Below are positions 19,565 through 29,700 of a DNA stretch of 64,000 nt, one piece after another (the stretch's first letter is position 1; each line of letters opens with the position of its first letter). This DNA is from Oceanobacillus jordanicus (GTDB lineage Bacteria; Bacillota; Bacilli; Bacillales; Amphibacillaceae). The stretch spans positions 1 through 64,000 of the forward strand of contig NZ_JAIFZM010000008.1 in NCBI RefSeq assembly GCF_022095695.1, read 5' to 3'. The notes under the pieces were generated by a model. The model was not told where the DNA came from. It ran no database searches and saw nothing but the letters and a program-made list of their open reading frames with translations. Both the position numbers and the translations under genes were made by a program.

Positions 19565-20374
19565 CTATACCATCTTAGAGTCATAAATAAACTCCCCTAC
19601 TATCTTACCAAAAATCTCTGCTTGTTCCACGTGAATTGCATGGCCTGCATTTTCAATGATACGAAAATCGCTTTGTGGCAACAGTTTATGCATGTTTTCA
19701 TTTAGCTTTATAAATTTTATATCGTTTTCGCCAGCAAGTAAAAGTGTGGGAATAGATAGCCTTTCAAGATACTCCCACCACGAAGGCTGAGTTCCCGTTC
19801 CCATCGCGCGCAGTGACATTGCAAGGCCGTCTGCTGTATGGGAAAGTCTTTCCTTTCTAATGGCTTTCCTTTTCTCAAACGATAATTGCTTTTGTGAAGC
19901 AAAAAGAGGGATTTCTTCCCAAAAATCAACAAATGCGCTTACGCCATCCTTCTCAATCATCATCGCCAGCTGTTCATCTTTGTTTTGTCTAGCGGCTCTT
20001 TCCTCTGCAGACTGCAAACCCGGTGAGGCACTTTCTAATATCAATTTACCAACCAGATCTGGATAGAGACAAGCAAAAGATAATCCTGTCCTACCACCCA
20101 TTGAATATCCGAGAACAATTACTTTGTTTAAGCCAAATGATTGAAGAATTTCTGCAATATCCTGACAGCACCTCTTCATCGTTACAGAATAAGTTGAAGT
20201 TGTTTTGGCATGACCTGGAAGATCAATGGCAAGTACCGTATGTGTTGCTTGCCATTTTTCTACAAAAGCCTTCCATGTTTCCGCTGAGCCTGTGAAACCA
20301 TGAAGGAGAAGCAATGCTGGACCAGAACCGCTTTTTTTAATCCTATACGTTGTCCCATTTACCTCATAATACAC
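19565..20374 (-). CDS. menH: SHCHC synthase-type alpha/beta hydrolase
   Basis: 269 residues of the alpha/beta hydrolase fold. The nucleophile elbow is GYSMGG, the acid residue lies in AGENDIKF, and the histidine in NAGHAIHVEQ, giving a complete triad. MenH eliminates pyruvate from the MenD product to form SHCHC. The B. subtilis equivalent is ytxM, in the same position. It starts 3 nt after menD ends, so translation is probably coupled. Confidence 0.93.
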   Translation of the reverse strand: MYYEVNGTTYRIKKSGSGPALLLLHGFTGSAETWKAFVEKWQATHTVLAIDLPGHAKTTSTYSVTMKRCCQDIAEILQSFGLNKVIVLGYSMGGRTGLSFACLYPDLVGKLILESASPGLQSAEERAARQNKDEQLAMMIEKDGVSAFVDFWEEIPLFASQKQLSFEKRKAIRKERLSHTADGLAMSLRAMGTGTQPSWWEYLERLSIPTLLLAGENDIKFIKLNENMHKLLPQSDFRIIENAGHAIHVEQAEIFGKIVGEFIYDSKMV

Positions 20375-20377
20375 GTT

Positions 20378-22114
20378 CTAAACCTCACCCTTCAGCTCTT
20401 CCGCGATAGCTTTCCATTTACTACGATGCCAGCTTGTGTTCGTCTCACGATCTGTCTTCACTTCAACAACAGACAGCCCCTTATGCTGGTAACTGTCATA
20501 CAGTACTGCTTTTAGTTCCTCTTCGGTACCTGCGGAAGCGTGCATGCCTCCATACATTTGCACAGCATGCTTAAACTCAATATCTACAGGTGTGCCAAAT
20601 AGTACTTCAAAATGTTTTTTCTCTTGTGATTGTGGAAGAAAGGAGAAAATCCCACCACCATTATTATTAATCAATAGGATCGTAATATTCAGCTTATATT
20701 GCTTCGCTATTAATAATGCATTCAGATCATGGTAAAAAGATAAGTCGCCAACCACAAGGGTTACAGGGGCACCAGTTATCGCTGCTCCCAATCCACTTGA
20801 TACCATGCCATCAATGCCATTTGCTCCACGATTTGCCAAAATAAACAAATGTTTAGGAGTAGTGAAGAAGAAAGTGTCTAAATCTCGCACCGCCATACTG
20901 TTCCCAACATAAATACTACTTGATTCTGGAATAACATCCACCAATGCCCTAACCGCTTCTCCCTCGGTTAATTCATCACCATCTTCAGCAAGAAGATGTT
21001 TTTTTGCAATTCGGTTCATGGATTGCCAGCCTTCCAGCCATTCCTTGTCCTGTTCAGGTGTATATTCAATGGTCAAAAGCGACTTACAGAATAAAACTGC
21101 GTCTGAAAAGATAAATTCTGTATTATTACCGGTTGGTTCCCGGAAGCCTGTATAATTTTCCACAACGAATTGAGGAATATGCTTATTTTCATTCACATAA
21201 AAAAGGTAAGGTTTAGATACCGGCATAGCTCCAAACCGGATAATATAATCTGGCCGTAGCTTATTTCGTAGCTTCTCATCCCGGAATATCGCATCATACG
21301 TTTCCACGATTAAATCCTTGGCATGCTCCCCTGCACGAAGCTGTGAAAGCGGATCTGCCAAAATAGGAAGTCCCCAAGCTTCGGCAACTTGTGTGACCGC
21401 CTGTGCCAACTCCTGATCCGTTTGTGGTCCACAGACAATAAGTCCTCTTCCTTTACCTTTCAGTTTCTCTATAATAGAGGTAATTTGATTAGTGGAAAGC
21501 TGTTTTTTCCCTTCTACTGTATGATTTCGTGGGTCTGAAGATTGGTTGCTCCACAAATTCTCAATTGAGAAATCAGGTACTAGTGGGTCTCGAAACGGAA
21601 AATTTAACTGTACCGGCCCAGGGTTACCCTCATTAGCCATAAACACAGCACGTGCCGACTTATTCCTCACATAGGAGAGCATGTTTTCAGATGCCTCTGG
21701 CAAAGCCATTTCCTGAAACCATTTTACATAATCCCCATATAGCTTTAGTTGTTCAATCGCCTGCGGTGCTCCAATATCACGTAATTCATGGGGGCGATCA
21801 GCAGTCAATACAATGAGCGGTACTCTGCTATAATTTGCTTCCACAATGGCAGGAAAATAATTAGCTGCTGCCGTACCCGAAGTACACACCAGAGCAACAG
21901 CACGTCCTGTTTTTTTAGCTATACCCATAGCAAAAAATGCTGCAGAACGCTCGTCAATGACGATCCACTCTTTTATATCTGAATGCTCAGCTATTGTCAT
22001 GGCAAGCGGCGTGGATCGAGAACCAGGTGAAATAACAATATCTGTTACACCGTTTTTTGATAACTCATCAACAAAATTAGCTGTATACCTTGTTAACACT
22101 TCGGTTGGATTCAT
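20378..22114 (-). CDS. menD: SEPHCHC synthase (MenD)
   Basis: 578 residues of a thiamine-diphosphate enzyme that joins isochorismate with a succinic semialdehyde unit from 2-oxoglutarate. The ThDP/Mg motif runs from GDLSFYHDLN to INNNGGG near residue 440-470, and the N-terminal SPGSRSTPLAM and conserved DERSAAFFA match MenD. Its ATG overlaps the stop of menF by 4 nt, a sign of translational coupling. Confidence 0.97.
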   Translation of the reverse strand: MNPTEVLTRYTANFVDELSKNGVTDIVISPGSRSTPLAMTIAEHSDIKEWIVIDERSAAFFAMGIAKKTGRAVALVCTSGTAAANYFPAIVEANYSRVPLIVLTADRPHELRDIGAPQAIEQLKLYGDYVKWFQEMALPEASENMLSYVRNKSARAVFMANEGNPGPVQLNFPFRDPLVPDFSIENLWSNQSSDPRNHTVEGKKQLSTNQITSIIEKLKGKGRGLIVCGPQTDQELAQAVTQVAEAWGLPILADPLSQLRAGEHAKDLIVETYDAIFRDEKLRNKLRPDYIIRFGAMPVSKPYLFYVNENKHIPQFVVENYTGFREPTGNNTEFIFSDAVLFCKSLLTIEYTPEQDKEWLEGWQSMNRIAKKHLLAEDGDELTEGEAVRALVDVIPESSSIYVGNSMAVRDLDTFFFTTPKHLFILANRGANGIDGMVSSGLGAAITGAPVTLVVGDLSFYHDLNALLIAKQYKLNITILLINNNGGGIFSFLPQSQEKKHFEVLFGTPVDIEFKHAVQMYGGMHASAGTEEELKAVLYDSYQHKGLSVVEVKTDRETNTSWHRSKWKAIAEELKGEV

Positions 22115-23499
22115 TCTGCACCTCCAAGTACCGAGAGCATCGGTGTTAGTTTAATGTTTGTTTCCTCGTATTCTTCTTCAGGGTCGGAATCCTTAACGAC
22201 GCCACACCCTGCGAATAAGGATGCTTCATCCCCTTGAAGTAACCCCGATCGAATGGCCACTGCAAATTCGCCGTTATCTCGGTTATCAAGCCACCCAACT
22301 GGTGCTCCGTACCAGCCTCTGTCTAAGAGCTCGTGTTTTCGAATAAAGGCAACCGACTCCTTACGAGGTGTGCCACCAAGTGCCGGAGTGGGATGTAACT
22401 TTTTAATAATATCTAAGATCGTATAGTCTTTTTTCATGCGGGCCGTAACCGGTGTATATAAGTGCTGTAAATTCTTTAAAGGATAAACGACCGGTTCATT
22501 TGGAATCTCAATATCAGTACAATAATTCTCAATCGCCTTCTTCATCATCTGTACAACAAAATCATGCTCCCCGCGATTCTTTTGGTCGTGAAACAAATTA
22601 TGGCTGATACGAGCATCCTCTTCCTCCGTTTCACCTCTTGGGGCAGTACCTGCTAAACATGTTGAGAAAAGGCTATTTTGCCTTATTTTCACTAATCTTT
22701 CAGGTGTAGCACCAATAAAACAATCTTTCCCTCTTTCAAAGGAGAAAATGAAGCTATTTGACTGGGTATTCAATAGTTTTCTTAAAATATTACCACTATC
22801 TGCCTCTTTGTCTAGCTTCAAGCGTACTTCCCTAGCTAAAACAATTTTCTCAACCTTTTGCTGACGTATTTCTTCTGTTGCCAGCTTAACTGTTTGCTTC
22901 CACTTTTCTGGAGAGATTTCATGCCTGCCGACAATTTGTGTGTCAGACTCGTAACGAGGAGTTCCATTCAAAAGCTGTCCCTCCATTTCCCGTAACTGAT
23001 TTGCTAGTTGACGGGGATGGTCATCCGCTCTCACCATTATATTCATCGTAAAATAAAAGTCATTTTCATACTCTGTAAGCAAATATTCTGGAACAGTAAA
23101 CCGAATCGGTTCAAAATTTGCCCACAGCTTCGTCTTTTCTTTTTCAGGGTCAAAGGCCGCTCCCCCCATGCTGACGATGCCTGTACCAGGAACATCATAA
23201 GGATTATTACTTACAGCATCGTTAAGGAGATTATGCCATTCTTGCTCTGCTGTTTCAAAGCGATCCTTGATCGCAGTAATTTCAAAAGCACACCCCGTTC
23301 CAACGAGAGTATAAGCCTCTGCGGTACTGGACCAATAAAGTCTTTCCGTTCTTAATTGTTTTGCTGCATCATAAAATGAAAGGGGGTCTATAGCCTCCAC
23401 CCTTTTCGTAATACTGACAAGCCTGCTATTTTGAGGCTGAATCATATCGATCGCCTCTTGAAATACAGCTTCTATATTTTCTTCCTTCAGTTCTATCAT
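22111..23499 (-). CDS. menF: Isochorismate synthase
   Basis: About 462 residues of the chorismate-binding family, converting chorismate to isochorismate. Conserved blocks include GATPERLVKI, LAGTAPRG, HPTPALGGTPR, and FAGCGVV near the C-terminus. The start at ATG 23499 follows GGAGG by 9 nt. The open frame continues 67 codons upstream to 23700, but those codons are non-coding: they run through an interspersed repeat at 23551-23706. It is the first gene of the minus-strand men operon. Confidence 0.95.
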   Translation of the reverse strand: MIELKEENIEAVFQEAIDMIQPQNSRLVSITKRVEAIDPLSFYDAAKQLRTERLYWSSTAEAYTLVGTGCAFEITAIKDRFETAEQEWHNLLNDAVSNNPYDVPGTGIVSMGGAAFDPEKEKTKLWANFEPIRFTVPEYLLTEYENDFYFTMNIMVRADDHPRQLANQLREMEGQLLNGTPRYESDTQIVGRHEISPEKWKQTVKLATEEIRQQKVEKIVLAREVRLKLDKEADSGNILRKLLNTQSNSFIFSFERGKDCFIGATPERLVKIRQNSLFSTCLAGTAPRGETEEEDARISHNLFHDQKNRGEHDFVVQMMKKAIENYCTDIEIPNEPVVYPLKNLQHLYTPVTARMKKDYTILDIIKKLHPTPALGGTPRKESVAFIRKHELLDRGWYGAPVGWLDNRDNGEFAVAIRSGLLQGDEASLFAGCGVVKDSDPEEEYEETNIKLTPMLSVLGGAE

Positions 23500-23550
23500 C
23501 AATTTAAACCTCCGTAACCAAACAATGCGCCAACATAATACTTTATATAG

Positions 23551-23706
23551 TGCGTGTTCAAAAAGGAGGATAAAAAGGACCGAGAAGTTCGAGGCGGCGT
23601 AGCTTTGAGAACCGGAACGTATGCAATTAATACGTGAGGAACGGAAAAGCAAGCCAACGAAGAAATTCGATGTGTCATTTTTACTGGACTTTTTGAACAA
23701 ACTCTT
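23551..23706. repeat. MITE-like repeat 1, short copy
   Basis: A 156-bp element with perfect 11-bp inverted ends TGTTCAAAAAG (23555-23565) and its complement (23689-23699). It is nearly identical over its outer parts to the copy at 35436-35656 in opposite orientation, but lacks about 65 bp of that copy's middle. It lies between menF and menA. Confidence 0.85.
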
Positions 23707-23826
23707 ATCCTATTTTATTCCCTTTTTGCTGGTTTCTCAAGGAAATCCTCCTAGTGAATTGACACCCCCTAATAATTTCCCTAAAATTGATACGATACGC
23801 ATGTGAAATCAGGGGGAAAAAAAGAA

Positions 23827-24765
23827 ATGAGCACATCAGATAATCATACAATAAAACAAGCTTTAAATGAAAAAGAAGGATTCCAGATATGGTGGCGTTT
23901 ATTACGCCCGCACACACTAACGGCTTCTTTCGTACCCGTTTTTGTCGGTTCCATGTTCGCTCTTACAGAAGATACGAACTTTCATCTTCTGTTATTTTTT
24001 GCCATGCTTCTTGCTTCAATGCTAATCCAATCTGCCACAAATATGTTTAATGAGTATTACGACTTCGTGAGAGGTTTAGATACCGAGGAATCTGTCGGGA
24101 TTGGTGGAACCATTGTTCGTGATGGAATTCAACCCAAAACAGTATTGACCTTGGCTTTGACTTTTTTTGGAATCGCCATTCTTCTCGGAGTATATATCTG
24201 TATTGAGTCTAGTTGGTGGATTGCATTGATTGGTTTAGTATGCATGCTTTTCGGTTATTTATATACAGGTGGACCATTACCAATTGCGTATACACCATTT
24301 GGCGAATTGTTCTCTGGCTTTTTAATGGGGACAGTCATTATAGGAATTAGTTACTTCATCCAAACAAGCGCCATCACAGCAGCAGTTATCTGGGTTTCCA
24401 TTCCGGTTGCATTATTTATTGGTGCAATAATGTTATCCAATAACATTCGAGACCTTGATGGAGATAAAAAGAATGGACGAAAAACGATTGCAATTCTAGT
24501 AGGAAGAAAGAATGCCATTAAGGTGCTTGCAGCATTTTTCATTCTTTCATTTATACTAACTGCGGCTTACATCATTACCGGTATCCTTCCATTATGGTCA
24601 CTTATTTCGTTTCTTGCTATCGTGAAGGCATTTGATGTTATCAAGAAATTTCAAGGTAAAACCATGCCGATCGAAATGATGCCTGCCATGGCAGCAACTG
24701 GAAAAACTAATAGTATTTATGGACTTCTTTTAGGAATTTCATTACTAATTGACGCTGTAATTTAA
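23827..24765 (+). CDS. menA: 1,4-Dihydroxy-2-naphthoate polyprenyltransferase
   Basis: About 312 residues of an integral-membrane UbiA-type prenyltransferase with about eight hydrophobic segments. Two Asp-rich motifs are present: NMFNEYYDFVRGLD near residue 70 and NNIRDLDGDKKNGRKT near residue 203. MenA attaches the isoprenoid tail to DHNA at the membrane. ATG 23827 is preferred over GTG 23803 because AGGGGG lies between them. It heads the divergent menA-menI-yteA run. Confidence 0.95.
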   Translation: MSTSDNHTIKQALNEKEGFQIWWRLLRPHTLTASFVPVFVGSMFALTEDTNFHLLLFFAMLLASMLIQSATNMFNEYYDFVRGLDTEESVGIGGTIVRDGIQPKTVLTLALTFFGIAILLGVYICIESSWWIALIGLVCMLFGYLYTGGPLPIAYTPFGELFSGFLMGTVIIGISYFIQTSAITAAVIWVSIPVALFIGAIMLSNNIRDLDGDKKNGRKTIAILVGRKNAIKVLAAFFILSFILTAAYIITGILPLWSLISFLAIVKAFDVIKKFQGKTMPIEMMPAMAATGKTNSIYGLLLGISLLIDAVI

Positions 24766-24782
24766 GAAGGGATGTCCTTTAC

Positions 24783-25172
24783 GTGGAATTTAACCAGACA
24801 CTAATGGAAGCACTTGGTATCGAAACGAAATCATTGGATAAAAATCTTATTATCCTTACCATGCCAGTTGATGGAAGAACTCGTCAGCCTGCCGGTTATT
24901 TGCATGGTGGAGCGAGTGTAGCTCTCGCAGAAACTGCTGCCAGTATTGGGGCTATGGCCAATATTGACACAGAACAATCGAACGTTTTTGGAATGGAAAT
25001 TAATGCAAATCATGTTAGGAGTAAGCGTGACGGGATAGTCACTGCTTTAGCAAAACCGATCCATCTCGGTAAAACTTCCATGGTATGGGAAATACAGATA
25101 GTCGATGAAGCAGAAAAACTAATTTGTATTTCAAGATGTACGCTTGGAATTGTTCCTAAAAAGCAGTCATAA
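24783..25172 (+). CDS. menI: DHNA-CoA thioesterase, hotdog fold (MenI-like)
   Basis: 129 residues of the hotdog thioesterase fold, strongly reminiscent of E. coli YdiI/MenI. The catalytic block reads RQPAGYLHGGASVALAET, with Gln35, His41 and Glu50, followed by EINANHVRS. MenI removes CoA from DHNA-CoA, the step between MenB and MenA. It follows menA by 17 nt, so the context fits the assignment. The start is a GTG at 24783 behind GAAGGGATG; ATG 24804 is an alternative. Specificity is inferred from motif and location. Confidence 0.85.
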   Translation: MEFNQTLMEALGIETKSLDKNLIILTMPVDGRTRQPAGYLHGGASVALAETAASIGAMANIDTEQSNVFGMEINANHVRSKRDGIVTALAKPIHLGKTSMVWEIQIVDEAEKLICISRCTLGIVPKKQS

Positions 25173-25187
25173 AGAAAGGAGATACAA

Positions 25188-25541
25188 ATGAAGACACATC
25201 TAAGTAGAGATCAATTAGATAAATTCAAAAAACAACTCCTACAATTAAGAAAAGAGAATGCGGAAAAGATCGATGAAAACCGAGAAAAAAGCCCAAATGA
25301 TTCCATCAGTGAGTTAGCAGACTATGACAACCACCCCGGAGACATGGGTACCGAACAATTTGAACAAGAACGCGACGCTGGATTGAACCTTGTGCGCGAA
25401 GATCGTCTCCGAGAAATAGATGATGCACTAGAGCGAATTGAAAATGGCACATACGGTCTAAGTGAAAAATCAGGCAAACCTATTCCTGAAGAACGATTAG
25501 AAGTTCAACCCACAGCAAGATATCTTGTTGAAGAACAATAG
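25188..25541 (+). CDS. yteA: YteA-family DksA/TraR-like protein lacking zinc-finger cysteines
   Basis: 117 residues: an N-terminal coiled-coil-like helix pair followed by a TraR/DksA-type C-terminal module. The module keeps the frame GKPIPEERLEVQPTARYLVEEQ in outline but has no cysteine, so it cannot bind zinc in the standard way. In B. subtilis yteA also adjoins menA. The protein is shorter than B. subtilis YteA. It follows menI by 15 nt with an AAAGGAG site and is likely cotranscribed. Function unknown. Confidence 0.82.
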   Translation: MKTHLSRDQLDKFKKQLLQLRKENAEKIDENREKSPNDSISELADYDNHPGDMGTEQFEQERDAGLNLVREDRLREIDDALERIENGTYGLSEKSGKPIPEERLEVQPTARYLVEEQ

Positions 25542-25552
25542 ATAACTGACGT

Positions 25553-25588
25553 ACCCGCTTGCATAAAATTAATGCAAGCGGGTTTTTC
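25553..25588 (+). terminator. Terminator of menA-menI-yteA
   Basis: ACCCGCTTGCAT-loop-ATGCAAGCGGGT stem with T run. Confidence 0.85.
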
Positions 25589-25614
25589 TAATAATATTGA
25601 GATATAGTAAAAGA

Positions 25615-25652
25615 TGCAAAAAGGGCTAGTCATTGCATGACTAGCCCTTTTA
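25615..25652. terminator. Terminator of ribU
   Basis: AAAGGGCTAGTCAT and its complement form a near-perfect stem with A and T runs on both sides. Confidence 0.8.
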
Positions 25653-25669
25653 GGGAATAAAATATTAAA

Positions 25670-26260
25670 TTAGATAAGACTAGCTCGCTTTTCCTCAATC
25701 CACTGTCTCATTTTCAAGAATAATGGTACAAACAAAAGCCCGACCACAATTCCTTTTATTAGATTAAATGGTAGTATACCAGCATATACCGAAAACCACT
25801 TAAATTGCTCTGTCATTTCCCAACCCATAAACCAACCATAAGCCGGTAATATCAAGAAGTAATTCAGTACACTCATGCCCAATGCCATCACAATTGTGCC
25901 CGTAACTAACCCTGAAATAACACTTTTAACACCTTTAAATTTATGATACATCAAGGCAACAGGGACGATAAATAAAACACCAGTAAGGAAATTAGCTAGT
26001 ACGCCAATTATTTCCCCCCCACCAATCGCTAAATATAAAACATTTTTGATTGCAACAACGATTACTCCTGCTAATGGCGAGAAAATAAACGCGGCCATAA
26101 GAGCTGGAACCTCACTAAAATCAATTTTTAGGTAAGGGGTTGGTAGAAAAGGTAGTGGAAAGTTAATAAAGAATAACACCAATGAAATAGTCCCCAGTAA
26201 TGCGAGAATAATAAGTTTTAATAAGCTGAATGATTGCGTCTTTGATGATTGCATCATCAT
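25670..26260 (-). CDS. ribU: Riboflavin ECF transporter substrate-binding subunit
   Basis: 196 residues, very hydrophobic, five to six membrane segments, S component of an energy-coupling-factor transporter. The extracytoplasmic loop PYLKIDFSEVPALM matches the RibU family (YpaA in B. subtilis). It uses the shared EcfA/A'/T module encoded elsewhere. An FMN riboswitch and attenuator lie upstream on the same strand, which makes riboflavin the firm substrate prediction. The start has GGAGGAGA directly upstream; the exact ATG among three in tandem is uncertain. Confidence 0.95.
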   Translation of the reverse strand: MMMQSSKTQSFSLLKLIILALLGTISLVLFFINFPLPFLPTPYLKIDFSEVPALMAAFIFSPLAGVIVVAIKNVLYLAIGGGEIIGVLANFLTGVLFIVPVALMYHKFKGVKSVISGLVTGTIVMALGMSVLNYFLILPAYGWFMGWEMTEQFKWFSVYAGILPFNLIKGIVVGLLFVPLFLKMRQWIEEKRASLI

Positions 26261-26326
26261 TCTCCTCCTTCATCTTTAATCGATTCCTATCTCGTGATGA
26301 AGGATCCGCCGTCTTCCATTTAAACA

Positions 26327-26363
26327 CAAAAAACCCTAAAGCCTAATCGGGGCTTTAGGGTAT
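26327..26363 (-). terminator. Attenuator terminator of the FMN riboswitch
   Basis: Perfect 10-bp stem CCCTAAAGCC-GGCTTTAGGG (26333-26360) followed by six T on the minus strand, between riboswitch and ribU. Confidence 0.85.
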
Positions 26364-26416
26364 GTTTAAAAAATCATAGGAAAAATAAGCGCAATATATG
26401 CACTAAATTCCGGCTC

Positions 26417-26556
26417 GACATCTTCTCCCATCCAGACTGTAACTGTCGGTTCTGGACTTGCACCAGATCAGCCGCAAATAAATTTGCGGGTCACGGACTT
26501 AAAGCATGAAATTGCTTCTTACCGTCGGTCGGGAATTGCACCCTGCCCCGAAGATG
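26417..26556 (-). promoter_or_regulatory. FMN riboswitch (RFN element)
   Basis: The minus strand starts with ATCTTCGGGGCAGGGTG, then AATTCCCGACCG, a variable arm, GTCCGTGACCCG, and closes with CAGTCTGGATGGGAGAAG. These are the conserved RFN blocks in order. Binding of FMN is expected to allow the downstream terminator to form. Confidence 0.97.
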
Positions 26557-26697
26557 GAATCGATTATTAAATTATATTAATAGTATACGTGAGTTTACGA
26601 AATTTGAAAAGTGTTTTGCTTCGTTTCCTTATATGTAGTTTGAGAAACCTTTGTTTAGTATACCTGAACCTCATCTACACTTATAATCTTTATCAAA

Positions 26698-26740
26698 AAA
26701 ACAAGGTGTGTAGCCTAGGCTACACACCTTGTTACATTAA
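26698..26740 (-). terminator. Terminator of the subtilase gene
   Basis: Perfect stem AAGGTGTGTAGCC-GGCTACACACCTT with an almost closed loop, followed by a short T-rich tract. Confidence 0.8.
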
Positions 26741-26745
26741 TTGGT

Positions 26746-29700
26746 TCAGTCGACGTTAATGATTAGTTTTCCGTCCGCCTGTTCCCTTGTTTCATTTCCA
26801 TAGTCATCCTTAACTTTCACTTCTACTACAGCACCATCTGCTTCAACATTGCTAGTCGCAGTCCAGTAACCTACATAGTGCCCATCTGAGGTTTCCATCA
26901 TAGGCAATTCTGTAGCATTAGATACACTGCTCTTTGCATTTGTTAGTGGCATATGGATAGCGAAAGTTGCGTCTAACCCAGGCTCACTGTCAAATTCAAT
27001 TTTGACACTTTCGCCTGCTTTTAGTGTTTTATCTTCAGTTGGTGTTAGATTCTCAATCTCAGGCGCATCGTATTTAACGTCAATTGTTACTGTTTCAGAT
27101 GTCGTATTACCGGCAAGATCGTGTGCGATAACTTCGATTTCATTTTCCCCGTTATCTAACAGAATCCGCTTAGAGTACGTACCATCTTCTACAGTTGCAG
27201 ACTGTCCATTAACTTCTACAAAGTCTAGGTTAGCATCAGATACAGTTCCTTCTACAGTAACTGTCTCACGATTAGATTTGTCCCCATCCTCTGGGCTGTC
27301 AATGGTTAATTCAGGAGCTTCTGTATCCAATGTTACGACAACCGGTTCTGATTCACCTATTTCTGTACCATCTAGTAGAGATACAGCAGTAAGCTCATTT
27401 TCTCCTTCTGTTAATTCTGCATCGATAGCGAAAGATCCTTCTTCACCTATTTCAGCAGACCCAACTTCTTCTCCGTTGTTAAGAAGTTGTACAGTAGTTG
27501 TTGATGAAGCAGTTCCTTCTACAGTGATTTCTGCTTCATTTGTAATTAGATCCTCTGCAGGAGAGGTAATTACCGGTGTTTCTGCTTCATAACTTACACG
27601 TGAACGAATCATATAGTTACCTTCAGCAGCTGGTGACGGAGACCAAGCTCCTCCTACCATTTGATAACTTCTTTCTGCATTCGGCCCATTTTCATCTGTT
27701 GCAAGGCCAGGTGCGGCAGTATTTGGCTGTGTTTGGACATAAACCATGTAGAAGTCACCCTCTACAACAATTCCATGCTCTGATAAGTCTACAACAGTCC
27801 AAGTACTAGAATCTCGGGTTGCTTCAGCAGAAATTGGTCCAGCTAGCTTCTCACCAGGCTGTCCATCTGTACCAGAGGCATCCCAAACTTCCACTGCAAA
27901 TTCTGTTCCACCTGGAGAAGGAAATTCTTCATCCCAGAATTTGAATACACCGTCCGTTACGACAGCAGATTCTTCGCCTTCTGGTAGTGACATTTTTACT
28001 GCCCAGCCGTTTCCTGCATCATAGAAAGCACGTGCGTTTTCAGGGGTACCATCATCATAGCCGATTTCCCCACCTGGTACAGTGTAGAAAGGTTCTAGAG
28101 AGACGTTTGCTTCTGCATCGCCATCCTCCAAATTAACTTCTACTTCTGTTCCATGGTAACCAGCAGCTAAGATTTTCAGCGTATAGTTGCCTTCATAAGC
28201 TGTTAATTCATAATTACCTTCTGCATCCGTTTCTACCGGTGCAATATTTGCATCTTCCACTACTATTACAGTAGCACCTTCCACTGGTTCATCAGTAGCC
28301 GCATCTGTCACGGTACCACTTACAGTGTGCTGTGCAACTTCTTCTAGCGTGAAGTCAGCAGTTGTGCTTTCATCACCTTCTATTGTGACTGTTTGTTCTT
28401 CTGACTCAAATCCATAAGCTTCTGCTTTAACAGTAAACTCACCTGCAGCATGAAGTAAAGAATACGAGCCATTTTCTGGATCCGTATTAACTGTTCTTCC
28501 ACTCTCAAGCACACTTACTTGTGCACTCATAGGTAACAATACCGGGCTTATTGGATCCTTTTCTGGCTTATCTTTCTTTTCCGGCATTAGTGGAGCAATT
28601 TTAGCCGGATTTACTTTTTCTTTTAAAGAAGCTTTTTTATCACTCTTTATTACTCCAAGTGCATTGTTAAAGCCTGCAATTCCCATCTGCCCATTATTCA
28701 GGCTGATGGCACCTTTATTCTCACCTTTAGTTTTGCCTTTAGTTTCTTTTACAGAAGCACTCGCACTATCAGAAGTGTCAGCTAGTTTAACATCATCAAT
28801 GTAGAAACCATCTTTGACAACAGAGCCATCTGTAGTTAAGTTAAATCCAATGTAAACACGTTGCCCACTGTATTCGGATAGGTCTAGTTCAACCTCTTCC
28901 CAATCCTCAGATACATTTGTTATTCTAGCTAACTGTGTCCACTGTTCTTGATCTGTTGAAATAAACACATGGCCATAATCCCAGTTATTTTCTATGTTGT
29001 ACCACTGACTGAATTGTAAGTATGATTCTCCTTCTGGTAAGTCAACGGGAGGCATAACCAGTGTTGTATTGGCATTACTATCATAAGTTCCTGCTAGGTT
29101 TGTTGCATATACGTTCTCACCGGATACAGCACTTTCCGGCCCTGACGTTGGAACACCGCGTTCCCAGCTGTTATTTTCTCCGAATACTGTCCAGCCTGGA
29201 GCCTCTGATTCAAAGTCCTCTGAATAACCAACAGAGATTCCAGGGTGCAAGGTTACAACATACTCGTCACTGGAAACTTCATTGTTTCCAAAGTCGTTAA
29301 TTTTCCAGCTGTAAGTCAGGGAGTCACCATCAATGTGGTCTCCAGGAATGGTAGCTGTATATTCTCCATCTTTGAAGTCACCAGAAATTCGATCAGCATC
29401 AATTGTTTGAGTATCCCCATTATGATCGGTGTACTCAAGCTGAACAGAGGATACACTGATGTTGTCCATAACTTGAATGGATAAACCTAGATCCATTCCA
29501 ATGTAGGATTCTGCAGGTGCTTCATGTTCAAAAGTAGGCGCTTCCGTATCTTCTCCTTCTTTTGTAACTTGACCTTCAAGTGTTCCTAATCCAGTAACAA
29601 GGGATGATACTGCGTCATATCCACTTACAAGGCCATATCCATAACCATTGTTTGGCACTTCTGTAAAGTTACCATCCGTTAATGGTGTGGCAGTAGTGGT

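Noticed and set aside
23500-23700. N-terminal extension of menF
   Set aside because: It is translated repeat 1; the ATG at 23499 has a proper GGAGG site and matches the family start.
27002-27592. 196-codon frame antisense to the subtilase
   Set aside because: It is the Ser/Val-rich shadow of the beta-domain coding sequence, with no ribosome-binding site.
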